Assembly: GCF_008329535.1 (NCBI RefSeq)
Contig: NZ_NPKR01000004.1
Location: forward strand, 310,001 to 374,000
Length of the DNA stretch: 64,000 bases
From: Mycolicibacterium sp. P1-18
GTDB taxonomy: Bacteria > Actinomycetota > Actinomycetes > Mycobacteriales > Mycobacteriaceae
Direction: 5' to 3'
Positions 49,012 through 57,086 of this stretch are shown here, one piece after another; position 1 is the stretch's first letter; every line of letters begins with the position of its first letter. A model generated the notes under the pieces. That model worked only from the letters and a program-made list of their open reading frames with translations, had not been told where the DNA came from and searched no databases. The position numbers and the translations under genes are program-made.

Positions 49012-49206
49012 ATGCGCGTCACCATCGATCACGACCGCTGCGAGGGCCACGGCCTGTGCACGCAGGCCGCCCCGACCGTCTTCTCCTTCGACGACGACGG
49101 AGAACTGTCCAACGCCTTCGCTGACGCCGACGTGCCCGACGACGTGGCCGCGGAGGCCCGCGAGGCCGTCGACGTCTGTCCCGTTGCGGCCCTGCTCACC
49201 GAGTAG
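49012..49206 (+). CDS. [3Fe-4S]-type ferredoxin
   Basis: 64 residues. The cluster motif is C10-EGH13-GL-C16 with the distant C56-P, the pattern of small actinobacterial P450 ferredoxins in which one cysteine of CxxC is replaced (here by His at position 13). It probably carries electrons to the adjacent P450. The last 11 bases overlap the convergent TetR gene. Confidence 0.9.
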   Translation: MRVTIDHDRCEGHGLCTQAAPTVFSFDDDGELSNAFADADVPDDVAAEAREAVDVCPVAALLTE

Positions 49207-49855
49207 TGGCGGGGCTGATGGCGCCCAGGTCGGGGAGCGGCCGGGAGCAGATGTCGGCGGCGTCGGCGGCGGACATGCCGAACAGCCGGAGCACGTCCGC
49301 GGTGACGGAGTCGGCCGCAAGGGCGTCGTCGCGATCCGGATCGTCGCTCAGCAGCGCGCCCAAGCCCATGATCGCGCCGCCGGCGACGGCGAGGGCCAAC
49401 TGCGGATCCTCGACGGTGAAGCGGCCGGCCGCGACGGCGGCCTCGATGTCGCGCAGCGCGCGGGGCGCCAGCCCCCGGTCCGAGGTCAGCAGCGCGACCC
49501 CGTTGGCCAGCAGGATCTGGCTCTCTTGAGGCCGACGGCGGAACAACCGCCCGGTGAGCCGGAATCGGCAGCCGAACGTCTCTGCGGGATCGTCGATCTC
49601 GGCGGTCAACGCGTCGAGGAGTGCGCCGTGGGCGTCGAGCGCCTCACCCACCGCGACGGCGAAGAGTTCTTCCTTGCTGTCGAAGTAGTTGTAGAACGAG
49701 CCCATGCCGACGTCGGCGGCCTGGGTGATGTCCAGCACCGGCACGCTGAGCCGGCCTTCGGCGATGAATCCCTGCGCCGCGGTGATCAACGCCGCCCGGG
49801 TGCGTTGCTTGCGTCGCTGTACCCGGCTGACGCCCGGCTCGGCCGACTCCTGCAT
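49196..49855 (-). CDS. TetR family regulator of the P450/ring-cleavage cluster
   Basis: 219 residues. N-terminal helix-turn-helix (TRAALITAAQGFIAEG, DITQAADVGMGSFYNYFDSK) and a C-terminal ligand domain. A preceding ATG (49858) is an alternative start. Its own promoter has the extended -10 TGGTATATT (49895-49887). It lies between two transcription units and is divergent from the VOC-led operon. Palindromes TGACGATATCGTCA (47745), TGAGGATTTCGTCA (49909) and TGACGATTTCATCA (49953) sit in front of all three units, so it is a plausible repressor of the whole group and of itself. Confidence 0.85.
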   Translation of the reverse strand: MQESAEPGVSRVQRRKQRTRAALITAAQGFIAEGRLSVPVLDITQAADVGMGSFYNYFDSKEELFAVAVGEALDAHGALLDALTAEIDDPAETFGCRFRLTGRLFRRRPQESQILLANGVALLTSDRGLAPRALRDIEAAVAAGRFTVEDPQLALAVAGGAIMGLGALLSDDPDRDDALAADSVTADVLRLFGMSAADAADICSRPLPDLGAISPATTR

Positions 49856-49886
49856 CACTACCTCACCGTCTTCGGGGGACGTGGTG

Positions 49887-49895
49887 AATATACCA
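49887..49895 (-). promoter_or_regulatory. Extended -10 promoter of the TetR gene
   Basis: TGGTATATT read on the minus strand (49895-49887) is an extended -10 element about 32 bases before the TetR start codon. The nearby operator O3 (49909-49922) covers its expected -35 position. Confidence 0.5.
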
Positions 49896-49908
49896 GCCGA
49901 CTCAACAC

Positions 49909-49922
49909 TGAGGATTTCGTCA
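49909..49922. promoter_or_regulatory. TetR-type operator O3
   Basis: TGAGGATTTCGTCA agrees with operator O1 at 12 of 14 positions. It lies in the divergent region, over the -35 region of the TetR gene's own promoter. Confidence 0.55.
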
Positions 49923-49952
49923 TTTAGCCTTGACTGAGCGGACCGTCGTATG

Positions 49953-49966
49953 TGACGATTTCATCA
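49953..49966. promoter_or_regulatory. TetR-type operator O2
   Basis: TGACGATTTCATCA agrees with operator O1 at 12 of 14 positions. Its centre is 44 bp from that of O3, and it lies between a TTGACT -35-like box (49930-49935) and the dioxygenase start. Confidence 0.6.
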
Positions 49967-49990
49967 GCAAGGGAGAGGAGCGACCCGCTC

Positions 49991-51112
49991 ATGGCTGGTA
50001 GCCACAGCGATTTGCACAGCGAGCAAGGAGCCGTCCGCGGCGAGCACCCCGGCCGCGCAGCCAATCCCACCATCAAGATCCGCGACATCGCCTGGCTCGA
50101 GTTCGACAAGCCCGACCTGGTGCGCGCCGAAGCCTTCGCCCGCGCCTTCGGATTCCAGACGTCCTCGCGCGGCCCCGACGAATTGCACCTCCGCGGAGCC
50201 GATTCCGGCGCACCCTGCGTGCTCTTGCGTCGTGGCGAGCGGTCCAGGTTCACCGGGATCGCCTTCCGCGCCGACGACGAGGCCGACCTTCGTCGCCTCG
50301 CCGGCAAGACCGGCACGACGGTACAACCCCTGCCCGGTGACCTCGGCGGCTCCGAGGTCCGGTTGGTCGACCCGAGCGGCATCCCGGTGCGTGTCGTGGC
50401 GGGCCTCCACGATCTCCCCCAATTGCCGACGCAGACGCCGCTTCTGGTCAACGCCGGCCACGACGTCATCCGCGCGAACGCCACCCAGCGTCCCCCGCGG
50501 GCGCCGGCCCGGGTGCAACGCCTCGGGCACGTCGTGTTGCAGTCCACCAAGTACGTCGCGGCGTTGAACTGGTATCTCGAGAACCTCGGGATGATCGTCA
50601 GCGACTTCCTGTTCTTTCCCGGGCAGCGCAACCGCGGGCCGGCCATGAGCTTCATCCGCTGCGACCGTGGCGCGGAGTTGGCCGACCACCACACCCTGGC
50701 GATGGCGCTGGGTCCGGCCAATCGCTACGTACACTCGGCGTTCCAGGTCGGCGACCTGGATGCGCTGGCCGCCGGCGGCGAATACCTGCGCGAGCGCGGC
50801 TACTTCCGGTCGTGGGGCATCGGGCGCCACATCCAGGGCAGCCAGATCTTCGACTACTGGCGCGATCCCGACGGGTTCCTGGTCGAGCACTTCGCCGACG
50901 GAGACATGTTCGACGACTCACTCGAGCCCGGCTGGGCGCCGTTCACCGCAAGCGGCCTCGCCCAGTGGGGACCGCCGGTGAGCGGCGACTTCCTCGGCAC
51001 CAGCCCCCGCGGGGCCCGCGCGGAGGCCCTGTCCATCCTGCACGCGCTGCCCCGACGCAACGAGTTCGACGTCCACCGCCTCATCGGCCTACTGAAAGTT
51101 GCCCGCTCGTGA
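49991..51112 (+). CDS. Extradiol ring-cleavage dioxygenase (VOC superfamily)
   Basis: 373 residues with two VOC-type domains, the type I extradiol arrangement. The C-terminal catalytic domain keeps the iron ligands: His in QRLGHVVLQST, His in RYVHSAFQVGDLD and Glu in PDGFLVEHFADGD, together with the active-site GIGRHIQGSQIFDYWRDP. It is expected to open a catechol-type ring next to a hydroxyl. ATG at 49991 follows GGAGAGGAG; the frame opens to 49952 but that start would lie on operator O2. First gene of a five-gene operon with overlapping junctions. Confidence 0.85.
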   Translation: MAGSHSDLHSEQGAVRGEHPGRAANPTIKIRDIAWLEFDKPDLVRAEAFARAFGFQTSSRGPDELHLRGADSGAPCVLLRRGERSRFTGIAFRADDEADLRRLAGKTGTTVQPLPGDLGGSEVRLVDPSGIPVRVVAGLHDLPQLPTQTPLLVNAGHDVIRANATQRPPRAPARVQRLGHVVLQSTKYVAALNWYLENLGMIVSDFLFFPGQRNRGPAMSFIRCDRGAELADHHTLAMALGPANRYVHSAFQVGDLDALAAGGEYLRERGYFRSWGIGRHIQGSQIFDYWRDPDGFLVEHFADGDMFDDSLEPGWAPFTASGLAQWGPPVSGDFLGTSPRGARAEALSILHALPRRNEFDVHRLIGLLKVARS

Positions 51113-52047
51113 GCACTTCCGTCATCCGCACCTCCGACGCCTGGTGGGTCAAGACCGCCGACCGCGCCACCAAGATCGACACCGCCGCCGTCAGCACCGG
51201 CGAACTGCTCGCCGATCGCGCCGCGATCACCGCGGCGGCCGCGTCCGGCGAGTCCGTGCCGGTGGACGGGTTGGCGCTGCTCTCGCCGGTGACACGGCCC
51301 TGCCGCGTCGTCGCCCAGATGACCAACTTCGAGTCCCACGTCAAGGATTCGGGCATGGACCCCAAGACCATTCCGCTGACGTTCTTCCGGAAGTCGTCCG
51401 CGTCGATCAGCGGACCGTTCGACGACATCGTGAAACCGCAACACGTCCGGTTCCTCGACTACGAGGTCGAGATTGGTCTCGTCATGGGCCGCGACATGCC
51501 GGTGGGCACCGTCGTCACCGACGCGAATCTCGGCGACTACGTCGCGGGACTGGTGATCACCAACGACGTGTCGGCCCGCGACATTCAGCTCCCCCAGACC
51601 CAGTTCTACGAGGCCAAGTCCTACCCCACGTTCACCCCCGTCGGGCCCGAACTGGTGCTGCTCGACGCCACCGAGCTGACCCGCTTCGGCGATCTGCGGT
51701 TGACGCTGAGCGTCAGCGGCGACGAACGGCAGAACTCGGTCGTCGAGGGCGACATGCTGTTTCGTCCGCTCGCCGCGCTGCAGTCACTCACCCGGTTCCA
51801 GGACCTCTCCCCGGGCGACCTCGTGCTGACCGGCACGCCCTCGGGTACCGCGCTGAAGGCTCCGCCCAAGCCCATCGAGATGATCGGGGCGCTGCTGCCG
51901 CCCGCAGTCAAGTGGAAGGCCTTCTTCAAGCGCCAGGCCGGCAACCCCAAGTACCTGCAGCACGGCGACGTCGTCGAGGCCACGATCGCCACCGACGACG
52001 GCGCCCTCGACCTCGGCGCCCAGCGGATGAAGGTGGTCTACGCGTGA
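51109..52047 (+). CDS. Fumarylacetoacetate hydrolase-family enzyme
   Basis: 312 residues. Metal-binding motifs DYEVEIGLVMGRD, VTNDVSARDIQ and the C-terminal LTGTPSGTALKAPP identify the FAH fold, which includes hydrolases, hydratases and decarboxylases of ring-cleavage pathways. As the gene after an extradiol dioxygenase it most likely acts on the open-chain product or a later intermediate. GTG start overlaps the dioxygenase stop (GTGA). Confidence 0.88.
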   Translation: MSTSVIRTSDAWWVKTADRATKIDTAAVSTGELLADRAAITAAAASGESVPVDGLALLSPVTRPCRVVAQMTNFESHVKDSGMDPKTIPLTFFRKSSASISGPFDDIVKPQHVRFLDYEVEIGLVMGRDMPVGTVVTDANLGDYVAGLVITNDVSARDIQLPQTQFYEAKSYPTFTPVGPELVLLDATELTRFGDLRLTLSVSGDERQNSVVEGDMLFRPLAALQSLTRFQDLSPGDLVLTGTPSGTALKAPPKPIEMIGALLPPAVKWKAFFKRQAGNPKYLQHGDVVEATIATDDGALDLGAQRMKVVYA

Positions 52048-53930
52048 CCGAGGACGCGCTGTGGCCGCGGTACACCGGCCCCGACGACCTCGCTGCCGTC
52101 GAAGGCATCCCACTGCACGATCGTGGCCTTCCCACGTCGACCTACGACGTCCTTCAGCGCGCCGCGACCCTGTGGCCGGACGCCACCGCCGTGACCGTCC
52201 TGCCCACCGCGTCGCAGTGGGAGAACGGCCTGTCCCGCACCTTCGCCGAGCTGGCCACCGACGTTCGACGCAGCGCGAACTTCCTGCGTGACATAGGGAT
52301 TCAGCGCGACAGCGTCGTGGCGCTGCTCTGCCCAAACTGCGACGAGTTGATCACCGCCACCTTGGCGGCGCAGCTCGCCGGCATCGCCGCCCCCGTCAAC
52401 AGCGGCCTCAGTGCGACGCACGTGGCCGAGCTCGTCGCCCGCTGCGGCGCCCGAACGCTGATCAGCGCGGCGCCGGACTTCGATCCTGGCAGTTGGGCTT
52501 TGGCCCGGTCGCTGGTCGACGCCGGGCTGGTCGACACCGTGTTGCTGCTGTCCCCGACGGGGGCGACGACGAGCGGGCCGGTCCCGACGATCCACGGCGC
52601 CAGCGTCGGGTATCTGACGGTCATGGCTTCGGGGTACGACGGCACGGTCTTCGACGGGCCACCACCCGCAGCCGACGACGTGGCGGGGATCTTCCACACC
52701 GGCGGCACCACCGGCACGCCCAAGCTCGCCGCCCACACCCACGCCAACGAGGTCACCGACGCGTGGATGGTCGCCGCCGCCGACACGGTGCTGGAGCAAC
52801 GCTCGGTGGCGTTCGCCGCACTTCCGCTCTTCCACGTCAACGCCCTCATCGTCACCCTGCTCGCCCCGATGCTGCGCGGACAGCAGGTGGTCTGGGCCGG
52901 TCCGCTCGGCTACCGCGATCCCGATCTGTACGCGAACTTCTGGAAGATGGTGCAGCACCACCGCATCGAGGCCATGAGCGCGGTCCCCACCGTCTACGCC
53001 GTGCTGGCGCAGTGCCCGGTCGACGCCGACGTCTCGAGCATGAAGATCGCCATCGTCGGCGCGTCCGCGCTGCCGCCGGCCGTCCGGAAGGACTTCGAAT
53101 CCGCCACCGGCATCACCGTGGTCGAGGGATACGGTTTGACCGAGGCCACGTGTGCCAGCGCCCGCAGCTTTCCCGATCATCCGCGCCCGGGCTCGGTCGG
53201 ACAACGGCTGCCCTACCAACGCATCACCGCCGCCACACGTGACGAGCAGGGGCGATTCGAGCCGCTCGAGTCCGACGAGGTCGGCACCCTGCTGGTCGAA
53301 GGCCCGACCGTCTTCGCGGGCTACGTGGCCGGCCGCGACGAGCACGGGCTCAAGCTCGACGGCCTCGGCACCCTCGTCGACGGGCGGCTCGACACCGGCG
53401 ATCTCGGCTGGGTCGACGACGACGGCTTCGTCTACCTGACCGGCCGGGCCAAGGACCTCATCATCCGCGGCGGCCACAACATCGACCCCGCCCAGATCGA
53501 GGATGCGCTGTTGTCGCATCCCGCGGTGGCGTCCGCTGCGGCGGTCGGCGCTCCCGACGTGCACTCCGGTGAGATCCCGGTGGCCTACGTGACGTTGCAC
53601 TCCGGGTCCGTCGTCAGCGGACCCGAGCTGACGTCGTGGGCCGCGACGGAGGTGGGCGAACGAGCCGCCGCACCGAAGACCGTCACCGTCCTCGACGCCC
53701 TGCCCGTCACCGCCATCGGCAAACCGTACAAGCTGCCGTTGCGCGCCGACGCCGCCCGCCGCGTGGTCGGCGAGGCCCTGGCCGGCCACCCGGGCGTCAC
53801 CGTGGCGGCCGACGTCGAGAACGGGTCCCCCCTGGTCACCGTCACCGTCACCGACGGTGCAGGCCGCGACGCCGTCGACCGCGCGCTGTCGCGCTACGCG
53901 CTGGCGTACCACGTCACCGTCGCAGACTGA
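52044..53930 (+). CDS. Acyl-CoA synthetase / AMP-forming ligase
   Basis: 628 residues. ANL-superfamily motifs are FHTGGTTGTPKLAAHTHAN (P-loop), GYGLTEATCASARSFPDHPR, LDTGDLGWVDDDGFVYLTG, RAKDLIIRGGHNIDPAQIED, and the catalytic lysine region VTAIGKPYKLPLR. A C-terminal extension of about 60 residues follows that lysine. It would activate a carboxylic acid to its CoA thioester. GTG start overlaps the FAH gene (GTGA). In this operon the acid could be the substrate entering the pathway or a side chain. Confidence 0.87.
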   Translation: MTEDALWPRYTGPDDLAAVEGIPLHDRGLPTSTYDVLQRAATLWPDATAVTVLPTASQWENGLSRTFAELATDVRRSANFLRDIGIQRDSVVALLCPNCDELITATLAAQLAGIAAPVNSGLSATHVAELVARCGARTLISAAPDFDPGSWALARSLVDAGLVDTVLLLSPTGATTSGPVPTIHGASVGYLTVMASGYDGTVFDGPPPAADDVAGIFHTGGTTGTPKLAAHTHANEVTDAWMVAAADTVLEQRSVAFAALPLFHVNALIVTLLAPMLRGQQVVWAGPLGYRDPDLYANFWKMVQHHRIEAMSAVPTVYAVLAQCPVDADVSSMKIAIVGASALPPAVRKDFESATGITVVEGYGLTEATCASARSFPDHPRPGSVGQRLPYQRITAATRDEQGRFEPLESDEVGTLLVEGPTVFAGYVAGRDEHGLKLDGLGTLVDGRLDTGDLGWVDDDGFVYLTGRAKDLIIRGGHNIDPAQIEDALLSHPAVASAAAVGAPDVHSGEIPVAYVTLHSGSVVSGPELTSWAATEVGERAAAPKTVTVLDALPVTAIGKPYKLPLRADAARRVVGEALAGHPGVTVAADVENGSPLVTVTVTDGAGRDAVDRALSRYALAYHVTVAD

Positions 53931-53937
53931 GGTGGGC

Positions 53938-55500
53938 ATGCTGGAGTCCGACGACGTCCGCCGTGCGCCCGTCGTCATCGTCGGCGCCGGCCCCACCGGT
54001 GCGACTGCGGCAATACTGTTGGCGCAGTACGGAATCAGAACGCTGGTCCTCGACCGGTGGGACGGGGTCTACCCGCAACCTCGCGCCGTGCACATGGACG
54101 ACGAGGTGTGTCGGGTAGTGGCGCGGCTGGGCCTCGCCGACCGGTTCGCGGCCATCTCGCGGCCGGCCCAGGGATTGCAGTTGCGCGACCGCAGCCACCG
54201 CGTCCTCGCCGAGTTCCGCCGCGACACGGCCCCCAGCACGAACGGCTACCCCCAGGCGAACATGTTCGACCAGCCCGAGCTCGAGAAGATCCTGCGGGCC
54301 GAGCTTCTCCAGCACCGTTGCATCGAGTTGCGCGGCAACGCCGACGTGACCGGCGTCGAGCAGGTCGACGATGGGCGCGTCCGCGTCACCTATCGCGACC
54401 AGGCGGGCGACCGCACGACGACGGTCGACGCGGACTTCGTCCTCGGCTGCGACGGTGCCAACAGCTTCGTCCGCTCCACCATCGGTTCCCGGATGGACGA
54501 CCTGCACTTCGACCAACGCTGGTTGGTGGTCGACGTCGACACCGACGCGGATCTGAAGCAGTGGGAGGGCGTCCACCAGGTGTGCGACTCCACCCGGGCC
54601 GCCACGTACATGCGCGTCGGTGCCACCCGATACCGCTGGGAGTTTCAGCTGCTGCCCGGTGAGACCGCCGAGGACTTCTCGGAACTGGCGGCCGTCGGCC
54701 CCTTCATCGAACCGTGGACTCGCGGGATTCCCGTCGACCAGCTGCGGCTGATCCGCGTCGCCGAGTACACCTTCCGCGCGCAGATCGCCGACCGGTGGCG
54801 GCGCGGCAACGTGTTCATCCTCGGGGACGCCGCCCACCTGACCCCGCCCTTCGTCGGCCAAGGCATGGGCGCCGGACTTCGGGACGCTCACAACCTGGCG
54901 TGGAAGCTGGCCGGTGTGGTGCGGGGCGATCTACCGTCGGACGTCCTCGACAGCTATCAGCAGGAGCGAAGGCCCCACGCGCGAGCCATGATCCGACTTG
55001 CCCTGGCCATGGGCCGGTTCATGACCTCCGGTGGCGAGGTCGGCAGCGTGCTGCGCGGCGTCGTCGTGCCGCGGCTGAGCCTGATTCCCGGCGTGCGCCG
55101 GCGCATCGTCGACTCGTCGACTCCCGCGCTGCACCGGTCGGCCCTGGTGCGTCGCCGGCTCCTGCCGCGGTCACTGACCGGAACGTTGTGCCCCAACCCG
55201 ACGCTGCCGGACGGTCGCCGACTCGACGACGTCCTCGGCGCGGGGTTCGCCGTCGTCACCGCGGTGCCGCTGACGTTCGGACAGCAGACGCAGTTGCAGC
55301 AGCGCGGCGCCTCGACGTACGTCGCCGCCCGCGACTCCGAGCTGGCCCGGTGGCTCCGCCGGGGTCGTGTCGGCGCCGCCCTGATCCGACCCGATCGCAC
55401 CGTGATGGCCACCGCCCGGCGACCCGGCGACCTGCTGGCGGCCACACCACATTTCGGTCGCATGGCGGTCGTATCGCACGTAACGGAGGATCGGCCTTGA
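53938..55500 (+). CDS. FAD-dependent aromatic monooxygenase (MhpA/PheA-like), first copy
   Basis: 520 residues. Dinucleotide fold VVIVGAGPTGATAAIL, the DG motif CDGANSFVRSTIG, and the GD motif FILGDAAHLTPPFVGQGMGAGL identify a class A flavin hydroxylase of the MhpA/phenol-hydroxylase type. It probably adds an ortho-hydroxyl to a phenol to give the catechol that the extradiol enzyme cleaves. ATG at 53938 has GAGG seven bases upstream; the longer frame to 53857 belongs to noise over the ligand tail. Confidence 0.88.
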   Translation: MLESDDVRRAPVVIVGAGPTGATAAILLAQYGIRTLVLDRWDGVYPQPRAVHMDDEVCRVVARLGLADRFAAISRPAQGLQLRDRSHRVLAEFRRDTAPSTNGYPQANMFDQPELEKILRAELLQHRCIELRGNADVTGVEQVDDGRVRVTYRDQAGDRTTTVDADFVLGCDGANSFVRSTIGSRMDDLHFDQRWLVVDVDTDADLKQWEGVHQVCDSTRAATYMRVGATRYRWEFQLLPGETAEDFSELAAVGPFIEPWTRGIPVDQLRLIRVAEYTFRAQIADRWRRGNVFILGDAAHLTPPFVGQGMGAGLRDAHNLAWKLAGVVRGDLPSDVLDSYQQERRPHARAMIRLALAMGRFMTSGGEVGSVLRGVVVPRLSLIPGVRRRIVDSSTPALHRSALVRRRLLPRSLTGTLCPNPTLPDGRRLDDVLGAGFAVVTAVPLTFGQQTQLQQRGASTYVAARDSELARWLRRGRVGAALIRPDRTVMATARRPGDLLAATPHFGRMAVVSHVTEDRP

Positions 55501-57086
55501 ACGAACCCGAGATCTACGACGTGGTGGTTGTCGGAATGGGGCCATCGGGGGCGGCCGCCGCAAATGCTTGTGGCCAACTGGGATTGCGCACGTTGGTCGT
55601 GGAACGCGACTTGGCCATCTTCGAACGTCAGCGCGCGATCGCCTTGGACGACGAAGCACTGCGCGCGATCGCCAACCTCGGTCTCTACGACGAGGTCACC
55701 GCGCACATGCATCTCGGAGTGACCGCTCGCTTCATCGGTCTCGACGGCAAGCCGTTCGTCAACGGCCCCACCGGACCTACCCGCTACACCGGCCACGCCG
55801 TCGCCAACTTCTTCCACCAACCGCTGCTGGAGCACGCTCTGCGTGAGGGGCTCAGGCGCTGGCCACACGTCGAGGTGCTCGCCGGCTGGACTGCCGAGTT
55901 CGTCGAACAGGACGGACGGGCCGTCACCCTCCGCGCCGTCGACGCCGACGGCGGCACCCGCCTGATACGGGCCCGATACGTTCTGGCCTGCGACGGCGGA
56001 AGCAGCCCGCTGAGAAAGCAATTGGGCATCGAGTTCGCCGGCAAGTCGTACTCCGAGCAGTGGATGGACGTGCAGGCCCGCACCAAGCGGCCGTTGCATC
56101 GTGGCCCACACTTCGACTTCGTGTGCTCTCCCACCAGGCCCGGCGTGCGGTGTCCGTGTCCCGGCGGCTTCTACCGGTGGGAGTGGCGCATCAATCCCGG
56201 CGAAGACGCCGACGCCATGCTCGAACCCGCCAACGTCTGGCGCATGCTGGCCGAGGAGGGGGTGACCGCCGACGACGTCGACATCGCCCGCACCTGGTCC
56301 TACACCTTTCACGTCCGCAAGGCGCGGCAGTGGCGCAAGGGCCGGGTGATGCTGCTGGGCGACGCAGCCCACGTCATGCCACCCTTCGCCGGCCAAGGGA
56401 TCTCCGGCGCGTTCCGGGACGCCGCGAACATCGCCTGGAAGGTCCACGCCGTAGTGGCCGGTCACGCGGGAGACGACCTGCTGGACACCTATCAGAGCGA
56501 GCGAGAACCGCACCACGACGCGATGACCAAGCGCGCGATCCTTCTGGGTCGGCTGGTGATGCCGCCCAACCGGGCGATCGCCAGGCTGCGCGACGCCGCA
56601 TTCCGGGCCATCGGCAAGGTGCCCGGTGCTGCCGATGCCATCACCCGCAAGGTCGTGGAACCGACGCCCCTGGGCCACGGCTGCCTGACGGCGGTTCCAC
56701 GAAGGCGTTTCCCCGTCGGTTATCTGGTCACCCCGGCGCGGGTCGCGGTCGCGGGCGCCCATCAGGTCGGCGTCGACCAAGCACTCGGGCTTGGGTGGTG
56801 CATCCTGGGTCTCGACGTCGACCCTCGCGAGGGCATGTCGCCACGGCACCTGGCGGCTTGGCAGGTGATCGGTGCGCGGTTCCTGACCATCCGCCCGGGG
56901 ACGTCGGTGGTGGTCGACGGCGAACTGGGTGACCCCAGCGGCGAACTGTGGAATGCGTTGACGGCGTGCAGCTCCCGCTACGTCGTCATCAGGCCGGACC
57001 GTTACGTCTACCAGGCCACCGACGATGCTTCCGCCATCGCGCCGCCCAGCAGCTACCTGCTCCCCACCGCCCCCGAAATCGCCTAG
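55497..57086 (+). CDS. FAD-dependent aromatic monooxygenase (MhpA-like), second copy
   Basis: 529 residues, TTG start at 55497 overlapping the stop of the first monooxygenase (TTGA) with GGAGGA just upstream. Motifs: VVVGMGPSGAAAANACGQLG, YVLACDGGSSPLRKQLGIEF, and MLLGDAAHVMPPFAGQGISG. It is a distinct sequence from its neighbour, so two successive hydroxylations or two substrates are possible. Last gene of the operon; its TAG lies in a CTAG shared with the convergent ROK kinase stop. Confidence 0.88.
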   Translation: MNEPEIYDVVVVGMGPSGAAAANACGQLGLRTLVVERDLAIFERQRAIALDDEALRAIANLGLYDEVTAHMHLGVTARFIGLDGKPFVNGPTGPTRYTGHAVANFFHQPLLEHALREGLRRWPHVEVLAGWTAEFVEQDGRAVTLRAVDADGGTRLIRARYVLACDGGSSPLRKQLGIEFAGKSYSEQWMDVQARTKRPLHRGPHFDFVCSPTRPGVRCPCPGGFYRWEWRINPGEDADAMLEPANVWRMLAEEGVTADDVDIARTWSYTFHVRKARQWRKGRVMLLGDAAHVMPPFAGQGISGAFRDAANIAWKVHAVVAGHAGDDLLDTYQSEREPHHDAMTKRAILLGRLVMPPNRAIARLRDAAFRAIGKVPGAADAITRKVVEPTPLGHGCLTAVPRRRFPVGYLVTPARVAVAGAHQVGVDQALGLGWCILGLDVDPREGMSPRHLAAWQVIGARFLTIRPGTSVVVDGELGDPSGELWNALTACSSRYVVIRPDRYVYQATDDASAIAPPSSYLLPTAPEIA

